Shown here: one piece after another, positions 7,283 through 15,197 of the stretch
Layout of the letters: each line of letters starts with the position of its first letter
How positions within the stretch are numbered: the stretch's first letter is position 1
Source of the DNA: Dunaliella salina
Lineage: Eukaryota; Chlorophyta; Chlorophyceae; Chlamydomonadales; Dunaliellaceae
DNA length: 16,190 nucleotides
Assembly: GCA_002284615.2 (NCBI GenBank)
Contig: MU069785.1
Coordinates: 169,409 to 185,598, forward strand
Reading direction: 5' to 3'
The notes under the pieces: model-generated
What the model was told of the DNA's origin: nothing
What the model saw: the letters and a program-made list of their open reading frames with translations, nothing else
The model's database searches: none
Position numbers and translations under genes: made by a program

Positions 7283-8533
7283 TCAAAAAAGAGCCGTGTG
7301 TCCCCTCCGCCACAAGGTATGAAAGAGAATGCTAATGTGGATCTGGAGGGTTACTAGAAGCACCTGGGAAGTATTCTTCAAGTTGTTTTCAATAGCGTGG
7401 CGCGTGGTGACTAATTTGTGGGCATACTGAATAGAATGGGCATGAAGTTGTTGAGCAAGCTTCGTGGCATGCTGATGATCCAATCCTAGTTCTTTGAATT
7501 GCTTCAGGGTATGCTCAGTGTAAACAGTCCCACCTACACCCAGGAGAATAGGGTGAATTGTAACAGCTTTAGCGTTAATAAGCTTACAAAGGTCTGCATG
7601 CTGCTGCTTTGCCGCGTTCAACTGATGCTCTGGCCTTGTGTCTTCACAGAACTTGATTTCTTTTAGGTGCGCATGGCGTTCATTTGTATAAAGTTCATGG
7701 GGTTGTCTCGTGCGGCTAGTTCTGGTGGTCCTCTGTGAGGAGCTGCGCAAGGCGTGATGGGAATGGGTAGGAGAAACATCGTTAGAAGTATGTTTGGCAT
7801 TAAAAGGGGTGATCAAAACAGCATTTGATCGTCTGGAGTTGAGTCTTTTCCTCTCTGGAAGGTAACGAGGGAAGAAGTAAGCAGGTAAAGTTCTGTTTGA
7901 GGCATGTGTAGGGAGTTGGAGGTTGTGTTGAGCAAGCTTAAAATCGCTTCCTATGTCTGTGTAGACCAGGCCTGCCCCTACAGGGCATTTGCTGAGGGCT
8001 TTTGTAATCATTCTGCCTGCAATGTTGTGGCGTTCAGTGTTCATGTTGGAGATGATATGGTTTTGGCAGCCCGAGAGCATGTGTAGTGCGCTGTCCAAAT
8101 GATGGCAGCCTGGGAGGGGACAAGATGGATCAGTTGACCTTTTAAAACGTACTGCATGTTTTTGGTTGTAGAGGGTGCCTGTGCGGTACTGCAGGATGGT
8201 ACGCTTCATGAGTACAAAAACATTGGGCATATTTCTGAAGGCATTGCTGATTTTTTTATCTACTTGTGGTAATAAGTTCTGATAGTAAGAGCAGTAGCCT
8301 GTTTTGGCGTTGGCATATCCAAGCTTGAGTTTAGAATGCATGTGGGATTTGAGGGCATCTTGAAGATTGGGGAAATAGGTGAGCCTGTGGGCGGGTGGTG
8401 GACCCGCAGATGTGCCTGCAGCATGCACTCTTTCTTCCTTGGCTAACCAGAAAATGTTTGTGCACACAAACTTGTGCAACAAGATCACGCCAATGCACGA
8501 CAAACATGGACAGCCAAAAAATCCAGTCTCCAT
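7283..8533 (-). CDS. C-terminal part of a LINE protein, zinc motif plus restriction-like nuclease (D)
   Basis: A 416-codon open frame without RT motifs. Residues 138-156 form a CX4CX7HX4C zinc motif (C138, C143, H151, C156), preceded by KRTILQYRTGTLYNQKHA, a layout typical of the region after the RT in LINE proteins. Residues 234-298 resemble a PD-(D/E)XK nuclease: RRSNAVLITP followed by EIKFCEDTRP, with E292 and K294 as the ExK pair. The RPD tripeptide expected at 235-237 reads RSN, so the first catalytic Asp appears to be Asn and the nuclease is probably inactive. Conserved-looking segments LLGVGGTVYTEHTL and LHAHSIQYAHKLVTTR follow. The last ~35 residues and the first ~40 look like flanking or decayed sequence. 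The Met start is only the first available one, because the true protein would continue upstream into the RT, which is missing here. It differs from family A in its zinc spacing. Such nuclease domains in known LINEs cut target DNA to prime reverse transcription. Confidence 0.7.
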   Translation of the reverse strand: METGFFGCPCLSCIGVILLHKFVCTNIFWLAKEERVHAAGTSAGPPPAHRLTYFPNLQDALKSHMHSKLKLGYANAKTGYCSYYQNLLPQVDKKISNAFRNMPNVFVLMKRTILQYRTGTLYNQKHAVRFKRSTDPSCPLPGCHHLDSALHMLSGCQNHIISNMNTERHNIAGRMITKALSKCPVGAGLVYTDIGSDFKLAQHNLQLPTHASNRTLPAYFFPRYLPERKRLNSRRSNAVLITPFNAKHTSNDVSPTHSHHALRSSSQRTTRTSRTRQPHELYTNERHAHLKEIKFCEDTRPEHQLNAAKQQHADLCKLINAKAVTIHPILLGVGGTVYTEHTLKQFKELGLDHQHATKLAQQLHAHSIQYAHKLVTTRHAIENNLKNTSQVLLVTLQIHISILFHTLWRRGHTALF

Positions 8534-8546
8534 TCATGCAACATCA

Positions 8547-8582
8547 CTTGTCATGTTTGCTTGACTTGTCATGTTTGCTTGA
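8547..8582. repeat. Tandem duplication of an 18-base unit
   Basis: CTTGTCATGTTTGCTTGA occurs twice head to tail, followed by a partial third start (CTTGCTCA). It looks like a recent replication slippage product. Confidence 0.9.
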
Positions 8583-9169
8583 CTTGCTCATGCACGCCAA
8601 AGCAAACAGCAGCGAAATTGTCCAGTCAACCATGCCCAGCCTGCCACCTTCCCCTCCAGGTGCAGGTGTGTACTCCTATACCTCATTCATTTCTAACACT
8701 CGCGAGCCCCTCGCCGCAATTCTATAATGCGGTCCATCTCACTCACTTGTTGCACTTGCTCCTGTGGACCGGGGGGTGGTCAGGACGTGAGCCCCTAGCA
8801 ACCATCATCAAGGCCAACAAAAGGCCAACAGGTCCAGCCTGCACTCATCATATATCATCCAGAGGCAGCCATTCAGGATTCAAATTCCATTGTCCATCTG
8901 CATGTCCATGAAGACACCTAAAATATCAGGACCTTCTGGAGCGTCTACCATCTGCTCGGCGCAAGCAGCTGTCCGTGCATGTCAGGTACTCTGCATTTGT
9001 AATCACTCGTGCTCGTGCTGATGCATCCACAAACTTCAGCACATGAGCAAAAGCTGCATCGGGTGCTATGCGAATCTGATTTGCGCCCACTAAACAATCC
9101 GCATCGAAGCCACTACTTAGCTTCGCGTCGGGCCCACAGCGCAGGCCACACGGCACCAGCCCAAAGGCG
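8583..9169. other. No gene recognised; possible decayed upstream part of B1
   Basis: No intact open frame with a recognisable domain. The plus strand around 8935-9050 can be read as LPSARRKQLSVHVRYSAFV and onward, which has a protein-like look and lies directly upstream of the RT part of B1. It may be decayed LINE coding sequence, but the A4 copy does not reach this region, so nothing can be compared. Confidence 0.35.
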
Positions 9170-10483
9170 CCATGGCTGCTTTTCTCTTTATACATCAATT
9201 GTGTGGCTTTGTTGCAAAGGGCTGTACGGGTGCCGTGACAGGGACTGAGGGGATCAATGTGTCGCAATTGTTGTTTGCTGATGATCTGACTCTGATTAGT
9301 AATACTGCCAACGATCTACAGCATATGCTTAACCGCCTGCATGCGTACGAGCACAAAAAGCATCTGGTCGTTAACACGAGCAAGTCTGAGGTTGTGCATT
9401 TGCATTTTAACTCAAGTGGCAGTAATTTGCCCACGTTCACGGTAGGTAGAGTTGCGCTGCAGTGTAAAGAGAGCTTCAAGTATCTAGGTATGGTGTTCCA
9501 TGAGTGTCTGAATATGGAAAAGTCTTCTGAGCACGTCACTGGTGCTGTCATGGCTGCCTCTAATCGCATTTCACAGTTCGTGCGAGATTATGAGTTAAAT
9601 AGCAGTCCCCAAGCCACTCTATGGCTCGGGAAGACGTACTTGATTCCGGCAGCTATGTACGGTAGTCAAGTGTGGGGTACACCTTCGTGAAGCAAGGGAC
9701 AGAATTTAAAAGCGAGCTGCGAGTCAGGCACTTGGGTTTCTTGAAGCGCACTCTTGGTGTGAAGCGTACCACTTTTAACTGGACAGTGCTGCAAGAGTGT
9801 GGCCTCGAGCCCTTACAATTCTTTTGGTTCAGATCTGTGATCAAGCTGTACAACAGTATGCTGGACTGCAACAGCACAACCCCCATAAGAAGGTATTTCA
9901 GGCTGATTGCAACATGCACTCCAGGGCTGCTGGATGTTGGACTGCCCGGATGCTGGATGGATTTCAAGGGTCGTGGAAGTGTGATGAGTATGTGCAAGCG
10001 GTACAGAGGGGTGCCGGTCAAGATTCAGGAGTTTGCTGATGATCTGAGACTGAGACTGCGGGTCGTCTGGAACACTGCTGCTACCGATGCGATGAGCGTG
10101 CCTCAAAACTCTGTGTCCCTCTATCAGTCTTATTTTGGCGTTCCTTTTCATTCTAACCTGCCCCAGTGCGAACTCCTCGCCACTTATCTCTGAACCTCTC
10201 TGGCCATATCCTGCGTAATATTAGTCAATTCAGTTTGCGTGCTCACACCTTGTGTGTTGACAGAGCTATTTGGTCCCAGGGTGGGGGGGCTACCATTTGT
10301 GTAGGTGCAACCTGCAGGAAGATCAAGATGAGCTCATCTCGAGGCCCACGTCCTCTTTAAGTGCCTATGTCCTCCTGGCAGGTGTGCCAAGTTAGGCGGA
10401 AGTATTTTGAGCTGTTTCAACAGTTAGCCAGTTTCTCTCAAACTGAACCTTGCGTGCAACATGTCACTGTGCCCTTGGTCTTT
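9170..10483 (+). pseudogene. LINE family B, long broken copy B1, 5' portion
   Basis: Colinear with A4 from just before RT motif C to the zinc motif. Visible pieces: LLFSLYIN; GAVTGTEGINVSQLLFADDL with the RT catalytic FADD; KSEVVHL; SFKYLGMVF; LWLGKTYLIPAAMYGSQVWG; VRHLGFLKRTLGVKRTT; EPLQFFWFRSVIKLYNSML; MHSRAAGCWTARMLDGFQG; VKIQEFADDLRLRLRVVW; LNLSGHILRNISQFSLRAH; a decayed zinc motif ending EAHVLFKC; and VRRKYFELFQQLASFSQ. The pieces alternate between frames, with shifts near 9200, 9680 (one base short against A4), 9890, 10012, 10170 and 10320-10390. It is therefore dead. Family B is clearly related to A but diverged along its whole length. The reading breaks at PLVF (10473-10484), where A3 is inserted. 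Confidence 0.85.
10473..10483. repeat. Target-site duplication of A3, 5' side
   Basis: CCTTGGTCTTT is repeated exactly at 10926-10936. It encodes part of PLVF in the family B reading frame, and B sequence resumes after the second copy with GATTTTCTTTCC. Confidence 0.9.
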
Positions 10484-10925
10484 CAGCCCGCTTACCGAGG
10501 CACATGCATTTGGATCTGTCTCAACATGTCGTAAGGAATGTTAGCCGAACCTGACTTAGGGCTCACAGGTTGAAGGTAGAGACAGCGGCTTGTGATTCTC
10601 GAAACTCTCTCGTGTGTGACTGCTGCTCTAGTGCTGAGATTCAGGATGAAGTCCATGCCCTTTTGACGTGCAGAAATGCAGCTGTTTGTGATTTGAGGAG
10701 AAAGTATGCTTACCTGTTCAACTGCTTCTCAGGTGTTTTTTCAACGGAACGACCTGATTTCCAGCAAGTTAGTGTCCAGGGTGTGCAGGATTTCCTCTTG
10801 CAACACAACAACAAGCTTTATTTGTTTATTTCTGAGCTTATGGATATTATGTTGGCTGGCGAGGACCAGTCACAGGCCCATTAGTCGAACAATCTGGCTG
10901 AAGGTCCCCAAATGTAAATCTAAAT
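10484..10925 (+). mobile_element. LINE family A, truncated copy A3, inserted in B1
   Basis: About 90% or more identical by eye to the last 440 bases of A4, beginning at CAGCCCGCTTACCGAG and ending in AATGTAAATCTAAAT. It encodes the zinc motif (CDCCSSAEIQDEVHALLTC) and the C-terminus. It carries a stop in the segment after VRNVSR (CGAACCTGA against CGTTTCAGA in A4), a Trp-to-Cys change in the segment before the zinc motif, and a premature TAG near the end where A4 reads ADQSNN. Perfect 11-base duplications flank it, so it is a 5'-truncated insertion inside the B1 coding sequence. Confidence 0.9.
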
Positions 10926-10936
10926 CCTTGGTCTTT
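10926..10936. repeat. Target-site duplication of A3, 3' side
   Basis: CCTTGGTCTTT, an exact copy of 10473-10483, directly after the A3 tail. The first C could belong to the tail instead, giving a ten-base duplication. Confidence 0.9.
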
Positions 10937-11080
10937 GATTTTCTTTCCCAGAAAAACAACATGCTTTTCCATCACAATTCTGAGCTCATGGATTTATTTC
11001 CGACTGGCGTAGACCAGTCACAGACTGATTAGCCGGACGCTCTGGCTGGAGGTCCTTAAACATTGTAAGCATTGTAACCA
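10937..11080 (+). mobile_element. LINE family B, 3' end of B1
   Basis: Continues the B1 reading after A3: DFLSQKNNMLFHHNSELMDL and FPTGVDQSQTD, then a stop at 11030-11032. It aligns with A4 DFLLQHNNKLYLFISELMDI. The element ends CTCTGGCTGGAGGTCC, then TTAAACATTGTAAGCATTGTAACCA. TGTAA lies at 11064-11068 and again at 11073-11077, and the tail unit is CATTGTAAC. B2 has the same end. Confidence 0.85.
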
Positions 11081-11239
11081 TTTATCTTCCTTGTTCTACG
11101 CGTAAATTCTCCAATAATCTATGAGTAACATCTAAACCACGATAGAAGATAGAATAATAGCATGACCAACAGTAGTTTCTTCAGCTATATTTTTCCTACA
11201 GGTCCAGACGTTTGGGCCTTGGGAAAGTGAGCTTAGAGG
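11081..11239. other. Flank between B1 and A4, no gene recognised
   Basis: Moderately AT-rich from about 11085 to 11205. The minus strand has short readable pieces (for example NIAEETTVGHAIILSS in one frame and GLDVTHRLLENLRVEQGR in another) that I could not assign. An organelle fragment is possible but unproven. Confidence 0.35.
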
Positions 11240-13141
11240 GTGGATCGCTGGGGAAGTGACCTCTCTGTCAAAAAGGGACCCCTCCTTGAACCTAACAGCT
11301 ATCGCATGCTGGCTGTTAGTGGCACAATGTACCGCTTGTATGCCAATGTGATTCGTTCTCTTGTAACAGACTGGTGCGTGGCAGCAAATAAGATTCCTGA
11401 CACACAATTCGGTTTCTACCTAGGCAGGAACACCCTCCAGCCCATCTTCATTTTAAGGCACCTACAGCATGCTGCACGCACGATCCAGCCTGGGCAATCT
11501 AGCCGGCTGCACACAGCGTTCATTGACTTTAAGCAAGCCTACGATACCATCCCTAGGCAGGCACTCTGGCAGCACCTGCAACGCACACGCATGCCCACTC
11601 CTCTCTTGTCCATCATTAAAAACATGTACGATGCTGATGAGTATATTTTGAGGGATGGACAGAAGGCTGCTCGGGTGAACCCTAACACGGGTGTAAAGCA
11701 GGGGTGCCCTTTATCCCCTCTGCTTTTTTCTCTGTATGTGAATGACATTGATGAAATTGCGGACAGGGTGCAAGGTGCTGTCACGGGTACAGCTGAGTTC
11801 CATGTGACGCACATGTTGTACGCTGATGACCTGACTCTGATGGCCAATGATCCTCATGCTTTGCAGACCATGCTGAACCGCTTACACGCGTATGCTCAGC
11901 GGAAGCACTTAATCATCAACACCGCTAAGTCGGAGGTAGTTCACTTTAATTCCTCAGGGTCAGATCTACCTGTTTTTCATGTTGGGGGGGTGCCACTGGC
12001 ACACAAGGAGTCTTTCAAGTACCTCGGCATGATGTTTCACAAGCGCATGAGCATGACGAAGTCCTCTGAGCATGCTACTGGTCCGTTCATGGCGTCTGCT
12101 TTTTGGGTCCGTCAATTTGTTCGTGAACACTCTCTGGCAAATAGGCCATATGTCTCTCTGTGGCTTGGGAAGACGTATGTGGTTCCGGCTGGACTGTATG
12201 CAGGGCAGGTGTGGGGAACTGAGTACATTAAAGAGGGCAAGGAGTTTGCGAGTGACCTGCAAGTGCGGCACATGAGTTATCTAAAAAGCACGCTGGGTGT
12301 CAAACGTACCACTCCAAACTGGGCTGTTTTGCGGGAGTGTGGTCATGAGCCGCTCCAGTTTTATTGGTTCAGATCTGTTGTTAAGATGTATAATAGCATG
12401 CTCAGGTCCAATAGCGAGACGCTGAGAAGCGTGCTGAAAGCGGATCTGAACATTCATTCTCGTGAGCCTTCTTGCTGGACTGCTCAAGTTTTAGATGCCT
12501 TTCAAGGATTGCGGCGCTGTGATTCCTTTGTTGAAGCTGTGCGGCAGGGTACACCTATTTCTATTCAAGAGTTCACTGCTGACCTAAGGCACAGGTTGCG
12601 GGCAGTGTGGAGAGATGTTGAGGGAGTAAACCCTCGGGAGACTTACAGTAAATTGGCAACCTATCAAACTTTGTTTGCAGTGCCTTTTGACCACAATGTG
12701 CGTGCCCCAGCCCGCTTACCGAGACACATGCATTTGGATCTGTCTCAACATGTCGTAAGGAATGTTAGCCGTTTCAGACTTAGGGCACACAGGTTGAAGG
12801 TGGAGACAGCGGCTTGGGATTCTCGAACCTCTCTCGTGTGTGATTGCTGCTCTAGTGCTGAGATTCAGGATGAAGTCCATGCCCTTTTGACGTGCAGAAA
12901 CGCAGCTGTTTGTGATTTGAGGAGAAAGTATGCTTACCTGTTCAACTGCTTCTCAGGTGTTTTTTCAATGGAACAACCTTATTTACAGCAAGTTAGTGTC
13001 CAGGGTGTGCAGGATTTCCTCTTGCAACACAACAACAAGCTTTATTTGTTTATTTCTGAGCTTATGGATATTATGTTGGCTGGCGAGGACCAGTCACAGG
13101 CTGATCAGTCGAACAATCTGGCTGAAGGTCCCCAAATGTAA
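11240..13141 (+). CDS. LINE family A reverse transcriptase, copy A4 (5'-truncated)
   Basis: A 633-residue frame that would copy the element's own RNA into DNA at a nicked chromosomal target. RT motifs run in order: KKGPLLEPNSYRMLAVS (11-27), TQFGFYLGRN (55-64), motif A FIDFKQAYD with D96, motif B GVKQGCPLSP (151-160), motif C YADD (194-197) with D196 and D197, the motif D region ending KSEVVHF, and YLGMMF (261-266). All three catalytic Asp are present. A thumb and linker region follows, then a CX2CX9HX4C zinc motif (C534, C537, H547, C552) and a short C-terminal tail. Known LINE proteins have an endonuclease domain; none is visible here, neither an upstream apurinic type nor a downstream restriction type as in D. 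The copy starts at the first RT block, so it is 5'-truncated. The first ten codons may be flanking DNA (see finding). The frame is unbroken, unlike A1-A3 and B1, so this is probably the youngest copy. Confidence 0.9.
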   Translation: MDRWGSDLSVKKGPLLEPNSYRMLAVSGTMYRLYANVIRSLVTDWCVAANKIPDTQFGFYLGRNTLQPIFILRHLQHAARTIQPGQSSRLHTAFIDFKQAYDTIPRQALWQHLQRTRMPTPLLSIIKNMYDADEYILRDGQKAARVNPNTGVKQGCPLSPLLFSLYVNDIDEIADRVQGAVTGTAEFHVTHMLYADDLTLMANDPHALQTMLNRLHAYAQRKHLIINTAKSEVVHFNSSGSDLPVFHVGGVPLAHKESFKYLGMMFHKRMSMTKSSEHATGPFMASAFWVRQFVREHSLANRPYVSLWLGKTYVVPAGLYAGQVWGTEYIKEGKEFASDLQVRHMSYLKSTLGVKRTTPNWAVLRECGHEPLQFYWFRSVVKMYNSMLRSNSETLRSVLKADLNIHSREPSCWTAQVLDAFQGLRRCDSFVEAVRQGTPISIQEFTADLRHRLRAVWRDVEGVNPRETYSKLATYQTLFAVPFDHNVRAPARLPRHMHLDLSQHVVRNVSRFRLRAHRLKVETAAWDSRTSLVCDCCSSAEIQDEVHALLTCRNAAVCDLRRKYAYLFNCFSGVFSMEQPYLQQVSVQGVQDFLLQHNNKLYLFISELMDIMLAGEDQSQADQSNNLAEGPQM

Positions 13142-13156
13142 ATCTAAATCTAAATC
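13137..13156 (+). terminator. A4 3' end: TGTAA signal and (TAAATC)3 tail
   Basis: TGTAA (13137-13141) overlaps the stop codon TAA (13139-13141), and the stop is the first three bases of the tail TAAATC repeated three times (13139-13156). TGTAA is the chlorophyte polyadenylation signal. There is therefore no 3' untranslated region apart from the tail. Confidence 0.75.
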
Positions 13157-14721
13157 TCTGTCTGGTTGGAGCAGTTGTTGCCTCTTCTTTCTGGGTCTGT
13201 TTTTTTGAGTACCTAGGCTGTGCAGAGCATGAGTTTGTGTTTGAGGGCTGAGACAATCATCCGTCTAATGTTGGTGGACTGTGCTTGGGGAGTTGGGCTG
13301 CGTAGGGATCTGGTGAGCAGTGCTCAGACAAGCATGTGAACTGCTATCATTTGGGCTAGCCTGGCTGAATTGGGACATGGAAAAAAGGGTATTTCTCAAT
13401 GCTGAGTGTGTGCGATTGCTGGGTGGCCCTTCTGCATTAGTATATTGTACAGCTAGAGCCAGAGTATCCAGACATGCAGCAGGTTCGTCTGCAGAGGGCC
13501 CTCCTTTATCCTAGGTTTTTCAATCACTGGTCCCTTCTTAAAAACTTGTAAATCTGCGGAGGGTGGAGCGCTTGTGTCAGAATGATGCTGAGTGTACACC
13601 CAGAATTGGAGTGAATTCTTTGCTGAGTGGCTCCTCCAGCGATTACATTTCCATAACATTTGCAACTTGTTGTGTTCCAGGACAATTAATGGGCGCAGGA
13701 TAATTGACTACATGTCTGAGGCCGCGTCCGGTTTGTTCATGGGTGTAGTAAGATGTGGAGCGAGGCTGTGGCGGTGGCACCGCTTGAGTGGGGGGGATGA
13801 AACTGGGTTGGGGGCTTCCTCGTTGGAACACCTGGGTGTGGGAAGGCTGTTCCCCACCCATGCTGGCGTTGGTAAAGCCGCTCACATGTGTACTGTTGAT
13901 ACAATGATAAACTGGGAGGGTGTCAGCTTCAGTGCTTTTGTAGGCAATGATCTTTCGGATTGAAGATGTGTTCAATTCTTGTCTGCAAATTCAATTCATG
14001 CGTTCATCCATTTGAAGGCAAGCAGAAATTCTACAGCCAAGTAAGCTTGGCCGCTCGGCATTGCGAAAAAATCCGGAAATTTGGAGACAAAACAATCAGT
14101 CTCAGTATCTCGGTAAATTTGGAAAAAAACGAAAGACATCCTTAGAAGGAATGTGAGAAAGGGCCTGCACCATCAAACACCACTTTGTATGCAAAACAGG
14201 CATCAAAAGGATGCACACTTTTTTTTTTTAAATCGCAGCAGAAATTGCTGAAAGAGCAAAGAAAGACAACGTATTCATGGAGCGCACATCACATCGAGGT
14301 GTGTATCCTTGCCAATGACTAGTCTCAACTTATGCTCAGTCTGAAGCATGCATTGTGGAAATCCAACTACAAAGTACAACTTCACGATGCTCATAAATGT
14401 AAGATACTTGTATTGCCCTGCAAAGGCTTGTGTTGCCCTGCATTTTGAACAAAAAAGTCATGCATGTCACAGAGACGGTCACAGTGTCCGATCGATGGGA
14501 GCCGACCCTTCCAACGCACAACAGGAAGGAGCAAACAACAGCCAAAAGGTGGCAACAGCTATCCCAAAATAGAGATTATTCTATGCAATCCTCGTTTTTG
14601 ATCTTTTTACTTACCACAGTCAAACAATTTATGTTCTGGCCTTGATCATGGCCAGATGCAGAAGAGCCAGAAAACTGACATCTTGCCTGTTCACGCCCAT
14701 TTATACAAGGGAAACCAGTGT
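13157..14721. other. Flank downstream of A4, no gene firmly supported
   Basis: Overlapping open frames up to 123 codons (13592-13963 plus; 13643-13975 minus, Pro/Ser-rich with PPTQAVPPPQPRS). No domain is recognised. The minus-strand frame at about 13160-13260 (HSLGTQKNRPRKKRQQLLQP) has a basic cluster and could be part of a host exon, but this is weak. A T-run lies at 14219-14229. Confidence 0.35.
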
Positions 14722-14807
14722 CCACATCATGGAACTGTGCACATTGGCAAGCTCAAGAACATGGGCATACATGCACTGGCTCGCGTGTCGTGTGCGCGTG
14801 TGTGCAT

Positions 14808-14810
<3 letters not shown>

Positions 14811-14901
<91 letters not shown>
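14811..14901. repeat. (CA)n microsatellite
   Basis: A pure CA tract of about 45 units. It is preceded by alternating purine-pyrimidine GTGTGCGCGTGTGTGCATGCG, which extends a region able to form Z-DNA and makes a near-palindromic junction of GT and CA runs. Confidence 0.97.
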
Positions 14902-14905
<4 letters not shown>

Positions 14906-14925
14906 GCCGGTGCTGCAGGGCATGA

Positions 14926-14955
14926 AAAGTAAATCAAAGCAAATTAAAGTAAATT
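14926..14955. repeat. Three decamers, AAAG(T/C)AAAT(T/C)
   Basis: AAAGTAAATC, AAAGCAAATT and AAAGTAAATT lie head to tail. They resemble a retroelement tail but no element end is recognisable beside them. Confidence 0.75.
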
Positions 14956-15197
14956 AAAATGATTCGCATTATCCAACTGAGATACGTGAACATTGCTTGT
15001 CGCGTGCCAGAATTGGCTGTTTGGGTGAGCAAGCGGACTGACCTGGGAAAAAAAAGGCATGTCACAAGCCAACATTTACACAAGATCTGTAAAGAATCAG
15101 ATGACAACATCCCAACCTGGAAAGTGGCAACACAAGTATGTCTCCATCAGTACAATTAATTGATGATCCCTTGCAAAATAGGCTAGTATACACAAAA

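Larger units (their letters stand above)
14722..15197 (-). repeat. Dispersed repeat R, copy 2, with (CA)n core
   Basis: Reverse-complement counterpart of 515-918. Matching blocks on the minus strand are TTGTGTATACTAGCC, TTTTGCAAGGG, TTGCCACTTTCCAGGTTGGG, GTGACATGCC followed by a T-run and CCCAG, CCAATTCTGG, ATGCCCTGCAGC, the dinucleotide tract, and TTGAGCTTGCCAATG then TTCCATGATGTGG. The splice-acceptor-like T-run plus AG is kept in both copies. The nature of the repeat is unknown. Confidence 0.65.

Noticed and set aside
9172..10193. Two separate genes at 9172-9690 and 9672-10193
   Set aside because: They are one LINE reading broken by a one-base loss near 9680. Both align in order with A4.
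10570..10884. A3 open frame as an independent small zinc-finger gene
   Set aside because: It is the C-terminal piece of a family A copy with flanking target-site duplications and stops relative to A4.
11085..11205. Plastid gene fragment next to A4
   Set aside because: The stretch is AT-rich and has readable pieces on the minus strand, but they fall in different frames and match no plastid protein I can name.
13592..13975. Opposed 123- and 110-codon open frames as a host gene
   Set aside because: Both strands are open over the same stretch, neither has a recognised domain, and composition does not decide between them.
515..15197. R copies as terminal inverted repeats of one giant transposon
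   Set aside because: They are strongly diverged, contain internal microsatellites, lack an evident target-site duplication, and the enclosed DNA carries no transposase.
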